Assembly (NCBI GenBank): GCA_022788185.1 | Contig: JALEVV010000034.1 | Location: forward strand, 1 to 43,426 | Direction: 5' to 3' | DNA: 43,426 nucleotides | Source of the DNA: Spirochaetales bacterium | GTDB taxonomy: Bacteria; Spirochaetota; Spirochaetia; Sphaerochaetales; Sphaerochaetaceae | Part shown: piece by piece, positions 1-6,813 of the stretch | Layout of the letters: each line of letters starts with the position of its first letter | Position numbering within the stretch: the stretch's first letter is position 1 | The notes under the pieces: generated by a model | What the model saw: only the letters and a program-made list of their open reading frames with translations | The model's database searches: none | Told to the model about the DNA's origin: nothing | Translations under genes and position numbers: made by a program

Positions 1-39
1 TTCACGCTGTTCTAGTGTAAGATGCCTATGGTGACCCAT
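1..39 (-). CDS. IS30-family transposase, N-terminal 13 codons only (partial)
   Basis: Only the first 13 codons are present (MGHHRHLTLEQRE), running off the left edge. The start is set by AGGAGG at about 46-51 on the minus strand. Similarity to IS30 transposase N-termini is by recognition of the LTLEQRE signature; the helix-turn-helix and DDE catalytic parts cannot be seen. Confidence 0.5.
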   Translation of the reverse strand, partial: MGHHRHLTLEQRE

Positions 40-137
40 GGCTTCCTCCTGAATAATGTTGTAGCAAACACCATTCTATCAGAAGTTATGGGTCACTTTT
101 CCAATTTACCCTCATTGTTGCATTTGAATTGTAGATT
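1..137 (-). mobile_element. Left-edge fragment of an IS30-family insertion sequence
   Basis: Bases 1-39 read on the minus strand give the start of an IS30-type transposase (MGHHRHLTLEQRE), preceded by a good ribosome binding site (AGGAGG, 6 bases before the ATG). IS30 transposases typically begin with a short basic stretch followed by LTLEER/LTLEQR, which matches. The rest of the gene lies outside the window. The outer end of the element is probably near 115-137, where the AT-rich stretch TTGCATTTGAATTGTAGA resembles a terminal inverted repeat; that boundary is a guess, because the other end is not visible. Confidence 0.55.
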
Positions 138-428
138 CAAGTCATAAAAATGCTGCATCACTTCAGCAAACAGGATATCTGAATTATTTCTTCACGCCGC
201 TGACACTGACCGTTTGCCTGATAAGGAAAATGTGATTACCTTCCTGAAAACTGTTGGAATTATGTGATTTCCATCCACATGGAAAGACAATATCCCTGCT
301 TCCGCGCATTCCTTCCGAAACAATATATAACAGACGGAATTGCATCCTTATGACAGTTATCGGAACATGCATTAAAGGTAGCGGCAGAAGTTCTTATTGA
401 AGGTTATTCGATATTTCAGCCGTTTGAT
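138..428. other. Gene-poor stretch between the IS30 edge and brnA
   Basis: No convincing gene is seen. A 62-codon minus-strand open frame (184-372) has no clear ribosome binding site and no family I recognise; it may be a remnant of an older gene interrupted by the insertion. No RNA gene or clear terminator was found. Confidence 0.4.
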
Positions 429-704
429 TCACGCACCCAGAACAGCGTCTCTCAGAATCTTGTTGATTCGTGTCTGATATCCTTTTCCTTCAGCCTTCAG
501 TGCCTCCAGTACATCCCTGTCAATTTTTATGGATATCTGCTGCTTTACGGGAACAGTCCTGTACCATTCGGGGTGAGATTCATGTGCAAAGAGAGCCCTT
601 GCCGCCTCAGCCTCCGTTATTTCAGGTGAATCATCATCCGGAACCGGAATAATGGCTGCAATTTCCTTAAGTCGCTCATCTGTAATACTCTTTATATTTC
701 TCAT
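429..704 (-). CDS. brnA: BrnA-type antitoxin
   Basis: A 91-residue protein of the BrnA/CopG-like antitoxin family. BrnA binds and neutralises the BrnT ribonuclease toxin and represses the shared promoter. The C-terminal half carries the family signature VPVKQQISIKIDRDVLEALK followed by a GYQTRINKILRDAV helix: a ribbon-helix-helix DNA-binding fold in which the beta strand is QQISIKID. The N-terminal half (residues 1-45) is acidic and is the likely toxin-wrapping part. The gene starts inside the 3' end of brnT with a 29-base overlap, so the two are translationally coupled in the usual toxin-first order of brnTA. Length is normal for the family, and there is no sign of decay. Confidence 0.88.
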   Translation of the reverse strand: MRNIKSITDERLKEIAAIIPVPDDDSPEITEAEAARALFAHESHPEWYRTVPVKQQISIKIDRDVLEALKAEGKGYQTRINKILRDAVLGA

Positions 705-987
705 TGTATAGCTTCTCCTCCTTTGATGTAGCTTTTCTTGCGTTAATTATCCTTAGACGTTTGCCTCTTTCCATAAAACAGGTGGTAATGATGACGATTC
801 CTCTGATACACCCTATTCCCCTGAATCGCTCCTCATTCACGGAATGCTCAGTATCAGCAATTTCCAGAAAGGCTGGATCATCAAAAACCTCCAGAATTTC
901 TTCGAATGACAGTAGATGCTTCTTCTTATTCAGCTCGTTCTTCCCACTGTCCCATTCGAATCGCCCGTCGTTGCTGATTACCGTCAT
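676..987 (-). CDS. brnT: BrnT-type ribonuclease toxin
   Basis: A 103-residue protein of the BrnT family (DUF497, RelE-like fold), which inhibits translation by cutting RNA. The family pattern is clear: FEWDSGKNELNKKKHLLSF near the N-terminus (residues ~10-28), a central FDDPAF, an ERFRGIGCIRGIVIITTCF strand and the C-terminal RLRIINARKATSKEE block with the conserved Arg and Ala/Arg residues. The start ATG has AGGAG 7-8 bases upstream. It forms a bicistronic unit with brnA. Placement next to an insertion-sequence edge fits a mobile or stabilising module. Confidence 0.88.
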   Translation of the reverse strand: MTVISNDGRFEWDSGKNELNKKKHLLSFEEILEVFDDPAFLEIADTEHSVNEERFRGIGCIRGIVIITTCFMERGKRLRIINARKATSKEEKLYNEKYKEYYR

Positions 988-1004
988 TTAAAAGGTCTCC
1001 TGAA

Positions 1005-1048
1005 CATAATATATATCCAATAATATATACCGTCAAATATATATTAAT
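1005..1048 (-). promoter_or_regulatory. brnTA promoter with TATATAT-rich operator
   Basis: On the minus strand TTGACG (1036-1031) and TATATT (1013-1008) are separated by exactly 17 bases, a near-consensus sigma-70 promoter reading into brnT with a very short leader. Three AT-only blocks (TAATATATA, AATATATAT and similar) span and flank the boxes at roughly 10-base intervals, which suits repeated binding of the ribbon-helix-helix antitoxin for autorepression. The boxes are seen directly; operator function is inferred from the family. Confidence 0.6.
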
Positions 1049-1166
1049 CCATTACGGCACAAAGCCATGTGAAGACAAAGTAAGTGTGTTTTCATACTTT
1101 CCTATGCTGTTGCACATTCCTTCTCAGAAAGTACATGATGGATAGGATCGTGTCCCTATAATTTCC

Positions 1167-1196
1167 TTGCCAGATTCCTCAAACCCATGATAAAAT
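1167..1196 (+). promoter_or_regulatory. Putative promoter of the GH94 gene
   Basis: TTGCCA (1167-1172) and TAAAAT (1191-1196) are 18 bases apart and end just before a perfect inverted repeat, about 45 bases upstream of the start codon. The -10 box is imperfect, so the assignment is moderate. Confidence 0.4.
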
Positions 1197-1200
1197 TAGT

Positions 1201-1219
1201 TTGTTCAAACAGTGAACAA
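1201..1219. promoter_or_regulatory. Inverted-repeat operator TTGTTCA-N5-TGAACAA
   Basis: TTGTTCA and TGAACAA form perfect 7-base arms around AACAG. The site sits at the expected transcription start and 5 bases before the GGGGAGG ribosome binding site of the GH94 gene, the position of a repressor operator. The cognate regulator is not in the window; a ROK or LacI type is plausible. It could also fold as a small leader hairpin. Confidence 0.5.
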
Positions 1220-1239
1220 TTAAAGGGGAGGAAAAGTTC

Positions 1240-3630
1240 ATGCAATATGGCTATTTTGATGACAGAAACAGGGAGTATGTGATAACACGTCCCGACATAC
1301 CCGTATCCTGGACAAACTATCTGGGCTGCGAGAAGACCGGAACGGTGATAAGCCATAATGCAGGCGGCTACATGTTCCATGAGAGTGCGGAGAACCACCG
1401 CATAACCCGCTTCAGGGCAAACGGAGTCCCGCTGGACCGTCCGGGACACTATGTATACCTCCGTGATGATGATACGTCCGACTACTGGTCAGTATCGTGG
1501 CAGCCCGTGGCCAAGAGCCTTTCAAAGGCCAAATATGAGGTGCGTCACGGCATGTCATATTCCATCTTCAAGTGTTCATACAACGGCATTAAGGCAAGCC
1601 AGAAACTCTTCATACCCATCGGGGATGCGGTGGAGCTCTGGGACATAACGGTGAAGAACACCACATCCAGGGAAAGGAACATTTCACTCTTTCCGTACTG
1701 CGAGTTCTCCTTCAACCTCATTGAAATAGATAACCAGAACCTGCAGATGTCACTTTACTCACAGGGCTCAAGGTATGAGGACGGAGTAATCGAAATAGAC
1801 AACTTCTATGATCCTGACATGTATCACTACTTCACCTCCTCCTTCACCCCCGACGGCTTTGACTCCGTCAGGGATACATTCATCGGGGTTTACAATACCG
1901 AAACAGATCCCGAAGGAGTGAAGACCGGAATCATGCATGACTCCGTCGAACTCGGAGGCAACCACTGCGGTGCCTTCAGGGCAAAGGTCACCCTTGCACC
2001 CCGAGAGGAGAAGCGCTTTATCGTGATGCTCGGAGTGGGAAACCTGGAAGAAGGCAGGAGGATTAAGGCGAAATACTCCTCTTCCGATGAAGTTGATAAG
2101 GCATTCAGAAGGATCAGGAGGTACTGGGCCGACAAGTGTTCATGCCTGCAGATCGACACCCCCAACAAAGACATGAATACCATGATCAACATCTGGGATC
2201 TCTATCAGAGCGAGACAAACGTCAACTTCTCCCGCTTCTCATCGTTCATCGAGGTCGGCGGAAGAACTGGACTCGGATACAGGGACACGGCACAGGATGC
2301 GATGTGCATCCCCCACTCCGCTCCCAGGCGCTGCAGGGAGCGGATAGAGGAACTCCTAAGGGGACTTACAGAGGCAGGATACGGTCTTCACCTATTTGAA
2401 CCCGATCTCTTCAATCCTGAAATCCCGAAGAAGGAAAAGAGACCCTCTCCCACCGTCAAGCCTGAGCCTGAGAAGGGCAGTCTCATCCACGGTCTCAAGG
2501 ACACATGCTCTGATGATGCCCTCTGGCTTGTGGGATCAGTATGCGAATATGTAAAGGAAACGGGAGACCTGAAGTTCTTTGACAGGAAGATTAATTATGC
2601 AGAAGGCTCCTTCGACACGGTATATGGACACCTGAAGAGAATCCTGGACTTCTCTGCAGAGCAGGTCGGTGAAAGCGGCATATGCAAGGGCCTCAGGGCA
2701 GACTGGAATGACTGTCTGAATCTGGGCGGCGGGGAATCGGCACTCACAAGCTTCCTCCACTACTGGGCAACCTCGTATTTCATCGAAGCCGCGGCAAAGC
2801 TCGGAAGAAGTGAGGATGAACTGAAGTACACAGCCCTTAAGGAGAAGATCAGGGAAGCATGCGAGCGCGTGCTCTGGGATAAGGAGTGGTACATAAGAGG
2901 AATCACAAAGAGCGGAAGGAAGATCGGAACGAGCGAGGACGTGGAAGGAAAGGTCCATCTGGAATCCAATTCCTGGGCCGTACTTTCCGGAGCCGCTTCG
3001 CCTGAGCATGCCGCTAAGGCAGTGGACGCCATCGACAAGTATCTGTATTCGGAGTACGGCATACACCTCAATGCACCTTCCTTCGGCACACCCGATGATG
3101 AAATCGGATTCGTGACCAGGGTTTACAAGGGAGTAAAGGAAAACGGTGCCATCTTCTCCCACCCCAATCCCTGGGCCTGGGCAGCGGCAGCGCTCCTCGG
3201 TCAGGGCGACAGGGCAATGAAGTACTACAATGCACTCTGCCCCGCAAGGCAGAATGACATGATCGAGATCAGACAGGCGGAGCCCTACTCCTACTGTCAG
3301 TTCATCATGGGCCGTGACCACAGTGCCTTCGGCCGTGCACGCCATCCCTGGCTTACGGGCTCGGCAGGCTGGGCATACTTCTCTGCCACCCGTTACATGC
3401 TCGGAGTGCGTCCCGATTACGATGAACTCGTGATCTCACCTGCGATCCCGCATGAATGGGATGGCTTCAGGATGCAGAGGAAGTGGCGCGGAGCCACATA
3501 TCTCATCGAGGTGAAGAATCCCGAACACAAGGAATCGGGAGTGAGGGAAATATACCTCAACGGCGAAAAGGTCGACAGGATACCGCCTCAGAAGAAAGGA
3601 ACGACCGTTAAGGTTGAAGTGATAATGTGA
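1240..3630 (+). CDS. GH94 glycoside phosphorylase (N,N'-diacetylchitobiose / cellobiose phosphorylase type)
   Basis: A 796-residue enzyme of glycoside hydrolase family 94, which splits a beta-1,4 disaccharide with inorganic phosphate into sugar-1-phosphate and free sugar, saving ATP. Family landmarks are the N-terminus YGYFDDRNREYVITRPD, the DRPGHYVYLRDDD block, SFIEVGGRTGLGYRDTAQDA in mid-protein and DWND at 488-491, whose second Asp (D491) aligns with the catalytic acid of characterised members. HPWLTGSAGWAY and QWRGATY-like blocks close the protein. From memory the sequence resembles chitobiose phosphorylase (ChbP) more than clostridial cellobiose phosphorylase, but both subgroups share most motifs and no alignment was run. 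There is no signal peptide, so the enzyme is cytoplasmic. The start is set by GGGGAGG 8 bases upstream. The hexosamine 1-kinase at 18.4-19.4 kb would make the same type of product (GlcNAc-1-phosphate). Confidence 0.9.
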   Translation: MQYGYFDDRNREYVITRPDIPVSWTNYLGCEKTGTVISHNAGGYMFHESAENHRITRFRANGVPLDRPGHYVYLRDDDTSDYWSVSWQPVAKSLSKAKYEVRHGMSYSIFKCSYNGIKASQKLFIPIGDAVELWDITVKNTTSRERNISLFPYCEFSFNLIEIDNQNLQMSLYSQGSRYEDGVIEIDNFYDPDMYHYFTSSFTPDGFDSVRDTFIGVYNTETDPEGVKTGIMHDSVELGGNHCGAFRAKVTLAPREEKRFIVMLGVGNLEEGRRIKAKYSSSDEVDKAFRRIRRYWADKCSCLQIDTPNKDMNTMINIWDLYQSETNVNFSRFSSFIEVGGRTGLGYRDTAQDAMCIPHSAPRRCRERIEELLRGLTEAGYGLHLFEPDLFNPEIPKKEKRPSPTVKPEPEKGSLIHGLKDTCSDDALWLVGSVCEYVKETGDLKFFDRKINYAEGSFDTVYGHLKRILDFSAEQVGESGICKGLRADWNDCLNLGGGESALTSFLHYWATSYFIEAAAKLGRSEDELKYTALKEKIREACERVLWDKEWYIRGITKSGRKIGTSEDVEGKVHLESNSWAVLSGAASPEHAAKAVDAIDKYLYSEYGIHLNAPSFGTPDDEIGFVTRVYKGVKENGAIFSHPNPWAWAAAALLGQGDRAMKYYNALCPARQNDMIEIRQAEPYSYCQFIMGRDHSAFGRARHPWLTGSAGWAYFSATRYMLGVRPDYDELVISPAIPHEWDGFRMQRKWRGATYLIEVKNPEHKESGVREIYLNGEKVDRIPPQKKGTTVKVEVIM

Positions 3631-3662
3631 TGCCACGCTTCGGGATTTAATTCATGATACAT

Positions 3663-3700
3663 ATCGCCGCCGCACTTCCTCAGGAGCGGTGGCGATTTTC
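3663..3700 (+). terminator. Rho-independent terminator after the GH94 gene
   Basis: ATCGCCGCCGC (3663-3673) pairs with GCGGTGGCGAT (3686-3696) through one G-T pair, an 11-base stem with a 12-base loop, followed by a TTTTC run. It ends the GH94 transcript 33 bases after the stop codon. Confidence 0.75.
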
Positions 3701-3785
3701 TTTCCCACATATCTCACGGCATTGCCAGCCGGACTGTAATCCATGTTGTTTCTCATATGAGGTGGAAGGAAACATTGTATTGGGA

Positions 3786-3791
3786 TATAAT
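3786..3791 (+). promoter_or_regulatory. Possible -10 box upstream of the TauE/SafE-type permease
   Basis: A perfect TATAAT lies 18 bases before the ATG at 3810, with no good -35 box at 16-18 bases. As a terminator lies just upstream, the permease operon needs its own promoter; this is the best candidate. Confidence 0.3.
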
Positions 3792-3809
3792 TCTTACCTG
3801 AGGTATTCA

Positions 3810-4571
3810 ATGACAGTCATAATCATCCTGACAGCCCTCATCGCAACATTCGTGGGCTCAATTTCCGGTATCGGCGGCGGTGTTCTCATCAAGCCCGTCA
3901 TGGATGCGATCTTCGATGCAACCAGCTCCCAGATAAGTTTCTATTCAGGCACTACGGTACTTACCATGACGATAGTCTCACTTATCAGGAGCAGGAAGGA
4001 AAAACTCGATCCCAGAGGACTCTGGCTGGCAGTCGGAGGAGCGGCAGGCGGATATGCGGGCAAGATGGTTTTTGATTCTGTCCTGAAGAGCTTCGGCTCC
4101 GTGGGCCTCATACAGAACATCATCATGGTCATCCTCACAGGACTTGTATTCGTTTACACGATGAAGAAGGATTCCATAAAGACAAAGAACTTCCGCTCCC
4201 CTGCAGTAAGTCTGGCAACAGGTCTTTTCCTGGGAGTTGCCTCATCCTTCCTCGGAATCGGCGGAGGTCCCATCAACCTGATGTTCCTCTCCTACTTCTT
4301 CAGCATGGATACAAAGACTGCCGCCCTGTCCTCCCTCTGGATCATCTTCTTCTCACAGGCAGTTTCATTCATCAGCTCCGCCGTGACGAGGACCATTCCG
4401 GAAGTTGACCTGGTACTCCTGTTCTCAATGATGGCATGTGCGGTAATCGGGGCAACCGTGGGAAGGATGGTTTCAAAGAAGCTCACGAACAAGGGCGTTG
4501 ACAAGCTCTTCATGGGACTTCTTATTGTCATCATCTTCATCTCAGTTTACAACTGTTTCAGATTCGCATAA
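3810..4571 (+). CDS. TauE/SafE-family (DUF81) membrane permease
   Basis: A 253-residue integral membrane protein of the TauE/SafE family (COG0730), whose members move sulfite, sulfonates or other small organic anions across the inner membrane. The two half-repeats of the family are visible: GSISGIGGGVLIKP near residue 15 and SSFLGIGGGPINLMFL near residue 147, each the glycine-rich start of a four-helix bundle; about eight membrane spans are predicted. I place the start at 3810 (MTVIIILTALIATF), with GAGG 6 bases upstream, because the open frame extending upstream to 3654 is hydrophilic and runs through the terminator. Substrate is unknown. It is followed after 12 bases by the MtnA-like gene, so the two are co-transcribed. 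Confidence 0.82.
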   Translation: MTVIIILTALIATFVGSISGIGGGVLIKPVMDAIFDATSSQISFYSGTTVLTMTIVSLIRSRKEKLDPRGLWLAVGGAAGGYAGKMVFDSVLKSFGSVGLIQNIIMVILTGLVFVYTMKKDSIKTKNFRSPAVSLATGLFLGVASSFLGIGGGPINLMFLSYFFSMDTKTAALSSLWIIFFSQAVSFISSAVTRTIPEVDLVLLFSMMACAVIGATVGRMVSKKLTNKGVDKLFMGLLIVIIFISVYNCFRFA

Positions 4572-4583
4572 GGAGAAGTGAAA

Positions 4584-5642
4584 ATGGAAAGAGCTGATAA
4601 AGGCCTTGCCTTCATGCTGCAGTATGAGAATGTGGCATGGTATGAGGAAGGCGCGGTAAAAGTACTCGACAGAAGGATCTACCCCGCTGAAAAGAAATTC
4701 GTCATATGCAGAAGCGTACCTGAGGTCGCCCTTGCGATTAAGGACATGGTGACCCAGTCGACAGGTCCATACACCCTTGCTCCCATGGGCATGGCCCTGG
4801 CAGCCTGGGAGTGCAGGGATAAGTCCCCTGCAGAGCAGAAGGCCCATCTCGAAGAGGCTTCCATGATCATTTCAACATCCCGGCCTACCACGAGAAAGCG
4901 TATGGCGATGCTCACTGAAAGCTGCATTCCCGTTGCCCTTAAGGCTGCTGAGGAAGGCCGCAGGGCCGATGAGGCTGTCAGGGATCATGTGGTTGAAATG
5001 AACAACGCCAGGTATAACCGCGTCAGACAGGCTGCCAGATACCTTGTTGAGAAGTTCCCTGAAGGCGGAACCGTAATGACCCAGTGCTACGCCGAGACGA
5101 TCCTCGGCATGATGCTGCTTGAGTGCAGAGAAAGGGGAAACCACATCAGGCTCTTCTGCCCCGAGACACGCCCCTACTTCCAGGGAGCCCGCTTCACCTC
5201 GACCGTTTGTCATGAGATGGGTTTCGACACCACCCTCATAACCGATAACATGCCTGCCTTCGTCATGGCAAAGGAGCATGTGGATGTGTTCACCTGTGCC
5301 GCTGATGCCATCAGCTGTGACGGCTACGTCTTCAACAAGGTCGGTACAAGCCAGATCGCGATCTGTGCAAAGCACTTCGGCATCCCGGTTTACGTATCGG
5401 GCGCACCCGACATCGGACACCCCACATACGATACCGTCACGATTGAAATGAGGGATCCGGACTTCGTGCTTCAGGCAATGGGAGTCAGGACCGCCGAAGA
5501 GGGCGTTAAGGGCTACTACCCTGCATTTGACATGACACCTCCAGAGCTCATCACAGGAATCGTCACGAACAAGGGCATCTTTGCACCTGGTGAGCTTGAC
5601 GGCTATTTCAGTGACGGAATGCCATATGAACTGACGGTATGA
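4584..5642 (+). CDS. MtnA-like aldose-1-phosphate isomerase (eIF-2B alpha/beta/delta fold)
   Basis: A 352-residue protein of the family containing methylthioribose-1-phosphate isomerase (MtnA), ribose-1,5-bisphosphate isomerase and eIF2B subunits. The core is recognisable: GGTVMTQCYAETILG (MtnA has THCNAG), CPETRPYFQGARFTS (DETRPLLQGARLT), ITDNMPAFVM, and AADAISCDGYVFNKVGT (GADRIAANGDVANKIGT). The two catalytic residues of MtnA are retained as C168 and D241. The surrounding motif residues differ enough that the substrate may not be methylthioribose-1-phosphate; deoxyribose, ribose or another aldose-1-phosphate is possible. No MtnK, MtnB or MtnC gene is nearby. The start is the ATG at 4584, 8 bases after AAGGAG that overlaps the stop codon of the permease; the GTG at 4578 is too close to it. 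Confidence 0.75.
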   Translation: MERADKGLAFMLQYENVAWYEEGAVKVLDRRIYPAEKKFVICRSVPEVALAIKDMVTQSTGPYTLAPMGMALAAWECRDKSPAEQKAHLEEASMIISTSRPTTRKRMAMLTESCIPVALKAAEEGRRADEAVRDHVVEMNNARYNRVRQAARYLVEKFPEGGTVMTQCYAETILGMMLLECRERGNHIRLFCPETRPYFQGARFTSTVCHEMGFDTTLITDNMPAFVMAKEHVDVFTCAADAISCDGYVFNKVGTSQIAICAKHFGIPVYVSGAPDIGHPTYDTVTIEMRDPDFVLQAMGVRTAEEGVKGYYPAFDMTPPELITGIVTNKGIFAPGELDGYFSDGMPYELTV

Positions 5643-5679
5643 CCGTGACGATAAGGTCCAAAACGGTTATCTTAAGAAC

Positions 5680-6813
5680 ATGAAACGAAAGCTTATCACC
5701 CTGGCTGTCATCATCGTGGCAGCCGGACTTTTACTTATCTCTTCCTTCGATCTCTTTGACACCTCCGAAAGTGCCGCTTACAGTGAGTTCATGTCGGCTC
5801 TTGAAAACGGTGCGGTCAGTGAAGCGGAATTCACCGGAGGAAAGATAAAATACAGAGTCGGAGACACTGTCTACAGCGTCACTGATCCCGAGTCCCCCGC
5901 CCTCAAGGAAAAACTCCTTCTCTCAGGAGCTGAGGTAAGGACATCAGACGGGGACATCAATGCAGTAGGGGATGCGATATTCAACATCTTCTTCATTTGC
6001 CTCATCGGCTTCGGAGTCTATAAGCTCATATCGTGGTACACGAACACATTCAAAGTGGTCAGGCACACGGGTGTGCACTTTTCCGATGTGGCAGGTCTTG
6101 ATGACATCAAGAAGGAAATATCCTTCCGGGTGAAGCTCATGAAGGAAGGAAAGGGCACCGTCAGGGACAGCAGGGGCATCATCCTGGAAGGCCCTCCCGG
6201 AAACGGAAAGACACTCTTTGCCCGGGCCCTTGCCGAGGAGTGCGGTGTCAGCTTCATCGCCACCAAGGGTGCGGATTTCCAGGGAGCCCTGATGGGACTG
6301 GGCGCATTCAAGGTGAAAATGCTTTTCAGCAAGGCAAGGCGCAGGAAGCCATGCATAGTCTTCATCGATGAGTTTGACTCGATCGGCGAGAAGAGATCAT
6401 ATGCGGGCTCGGGAATCGATAAGGAGAACAACAGACTCATCACCACACTGCTGAATGAGATGGATGGCTTTGAGGCGTCCACGGGAGTGCTTGTGATCGC
6501 GGCGACAAACTCATATCAGTCCCTCGATGCGGCACTGGTGCGTCCCGGAAGATTCGACCTCAAGTACACAGTCTCCAATCCCGATGCCGCGGCAAGGAGC
6601 GAGCTCATTGCCATTTACACGAAGAACATGAAACTCGATCCATCCCTCACACCGGAGATGCTTGTGAAGGCCTTTGACGGACTTTCAGCCGCTGCAATTG
6701 AAAGCATACTTTCAGGTGCCGCGGCCATTGCGCTTCAGAACAGTCTTCAGGCAATCGATGCGCGTGTGATAAATACCGCAGCCCTGAGGGCAAGGGAAAA
6801 ACTCAGAAAGTAG
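5680..6813 (+). CDS. FtsH-like membrane AAA ATPase lacking the M41 peptidase domain
   Basis: A 377-residue protein with the N-terminal architecture of FtsH: membrane span at ~5-23, an extracytoplasmic FtsH_ext-like domain (SEFMSALENGAVSEAEF, residues ~35-90), a second span at ~99-118, then HFSDVAGLDDIKKEI and an AAA module. Walker A is GPPGNGKT (171-178), Walker B IVFIDEFD (226-233), and the second region of homology ends in LVRPGRFD with R288 and R291 as arginine-finger candidates. After a short lid helix region the protein stops; there is no HEXXH zinc peptidase domain, and the next gene converges with an 11-base overlap, so none is hidden by a frameshift. The pore segment reads KGADFQGALMGLGA instead of the usual SGSDFVEMFVGVGA. 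It is probably an unfoldase or membrane-protein remodeller. No strong ribosome binding site is seen; it lies 37 bases behind the MtnA-like gene. Confidence 0.8.
   Translation: MKRKLITLAVIIVAAGLLLISSFDLFDTSESAAYSEFMSALENGAVSEAEFTGGKIKYRVGDTVYSVTDPESPALKEKLLLSGAEVRTSDGDINAVGDAIFNIFFICLIGFGVYKLISWYTNTFKVVRHTGVHFSDVAGLDDIKKEISFRVKLMKEGKGTVRDSRGIILEGPPGNGKTLFARALAEECGVSFIATKGADFQGALMGLGAFKVKMLFSKARRRKPCIVFIDEFDSIGEKRSYAGSGIDKENNRLITTLLNEMDGFEASTGVLVIAATNSYQSLDAALVRPGRFDLKYTVSNPDAAARSELIAIYTKNMKLDPSLTPEMLVKAFDGLSAAAIESILSGAAAIALQNSLQAIDARVINTAALRAREKLRK

Noticed and set aside
2536-3345. 269-codon minus-strand open frame
   Set aside because: It lies wholly within and antisense to the GH94 gene, which has a full set of family motifs.
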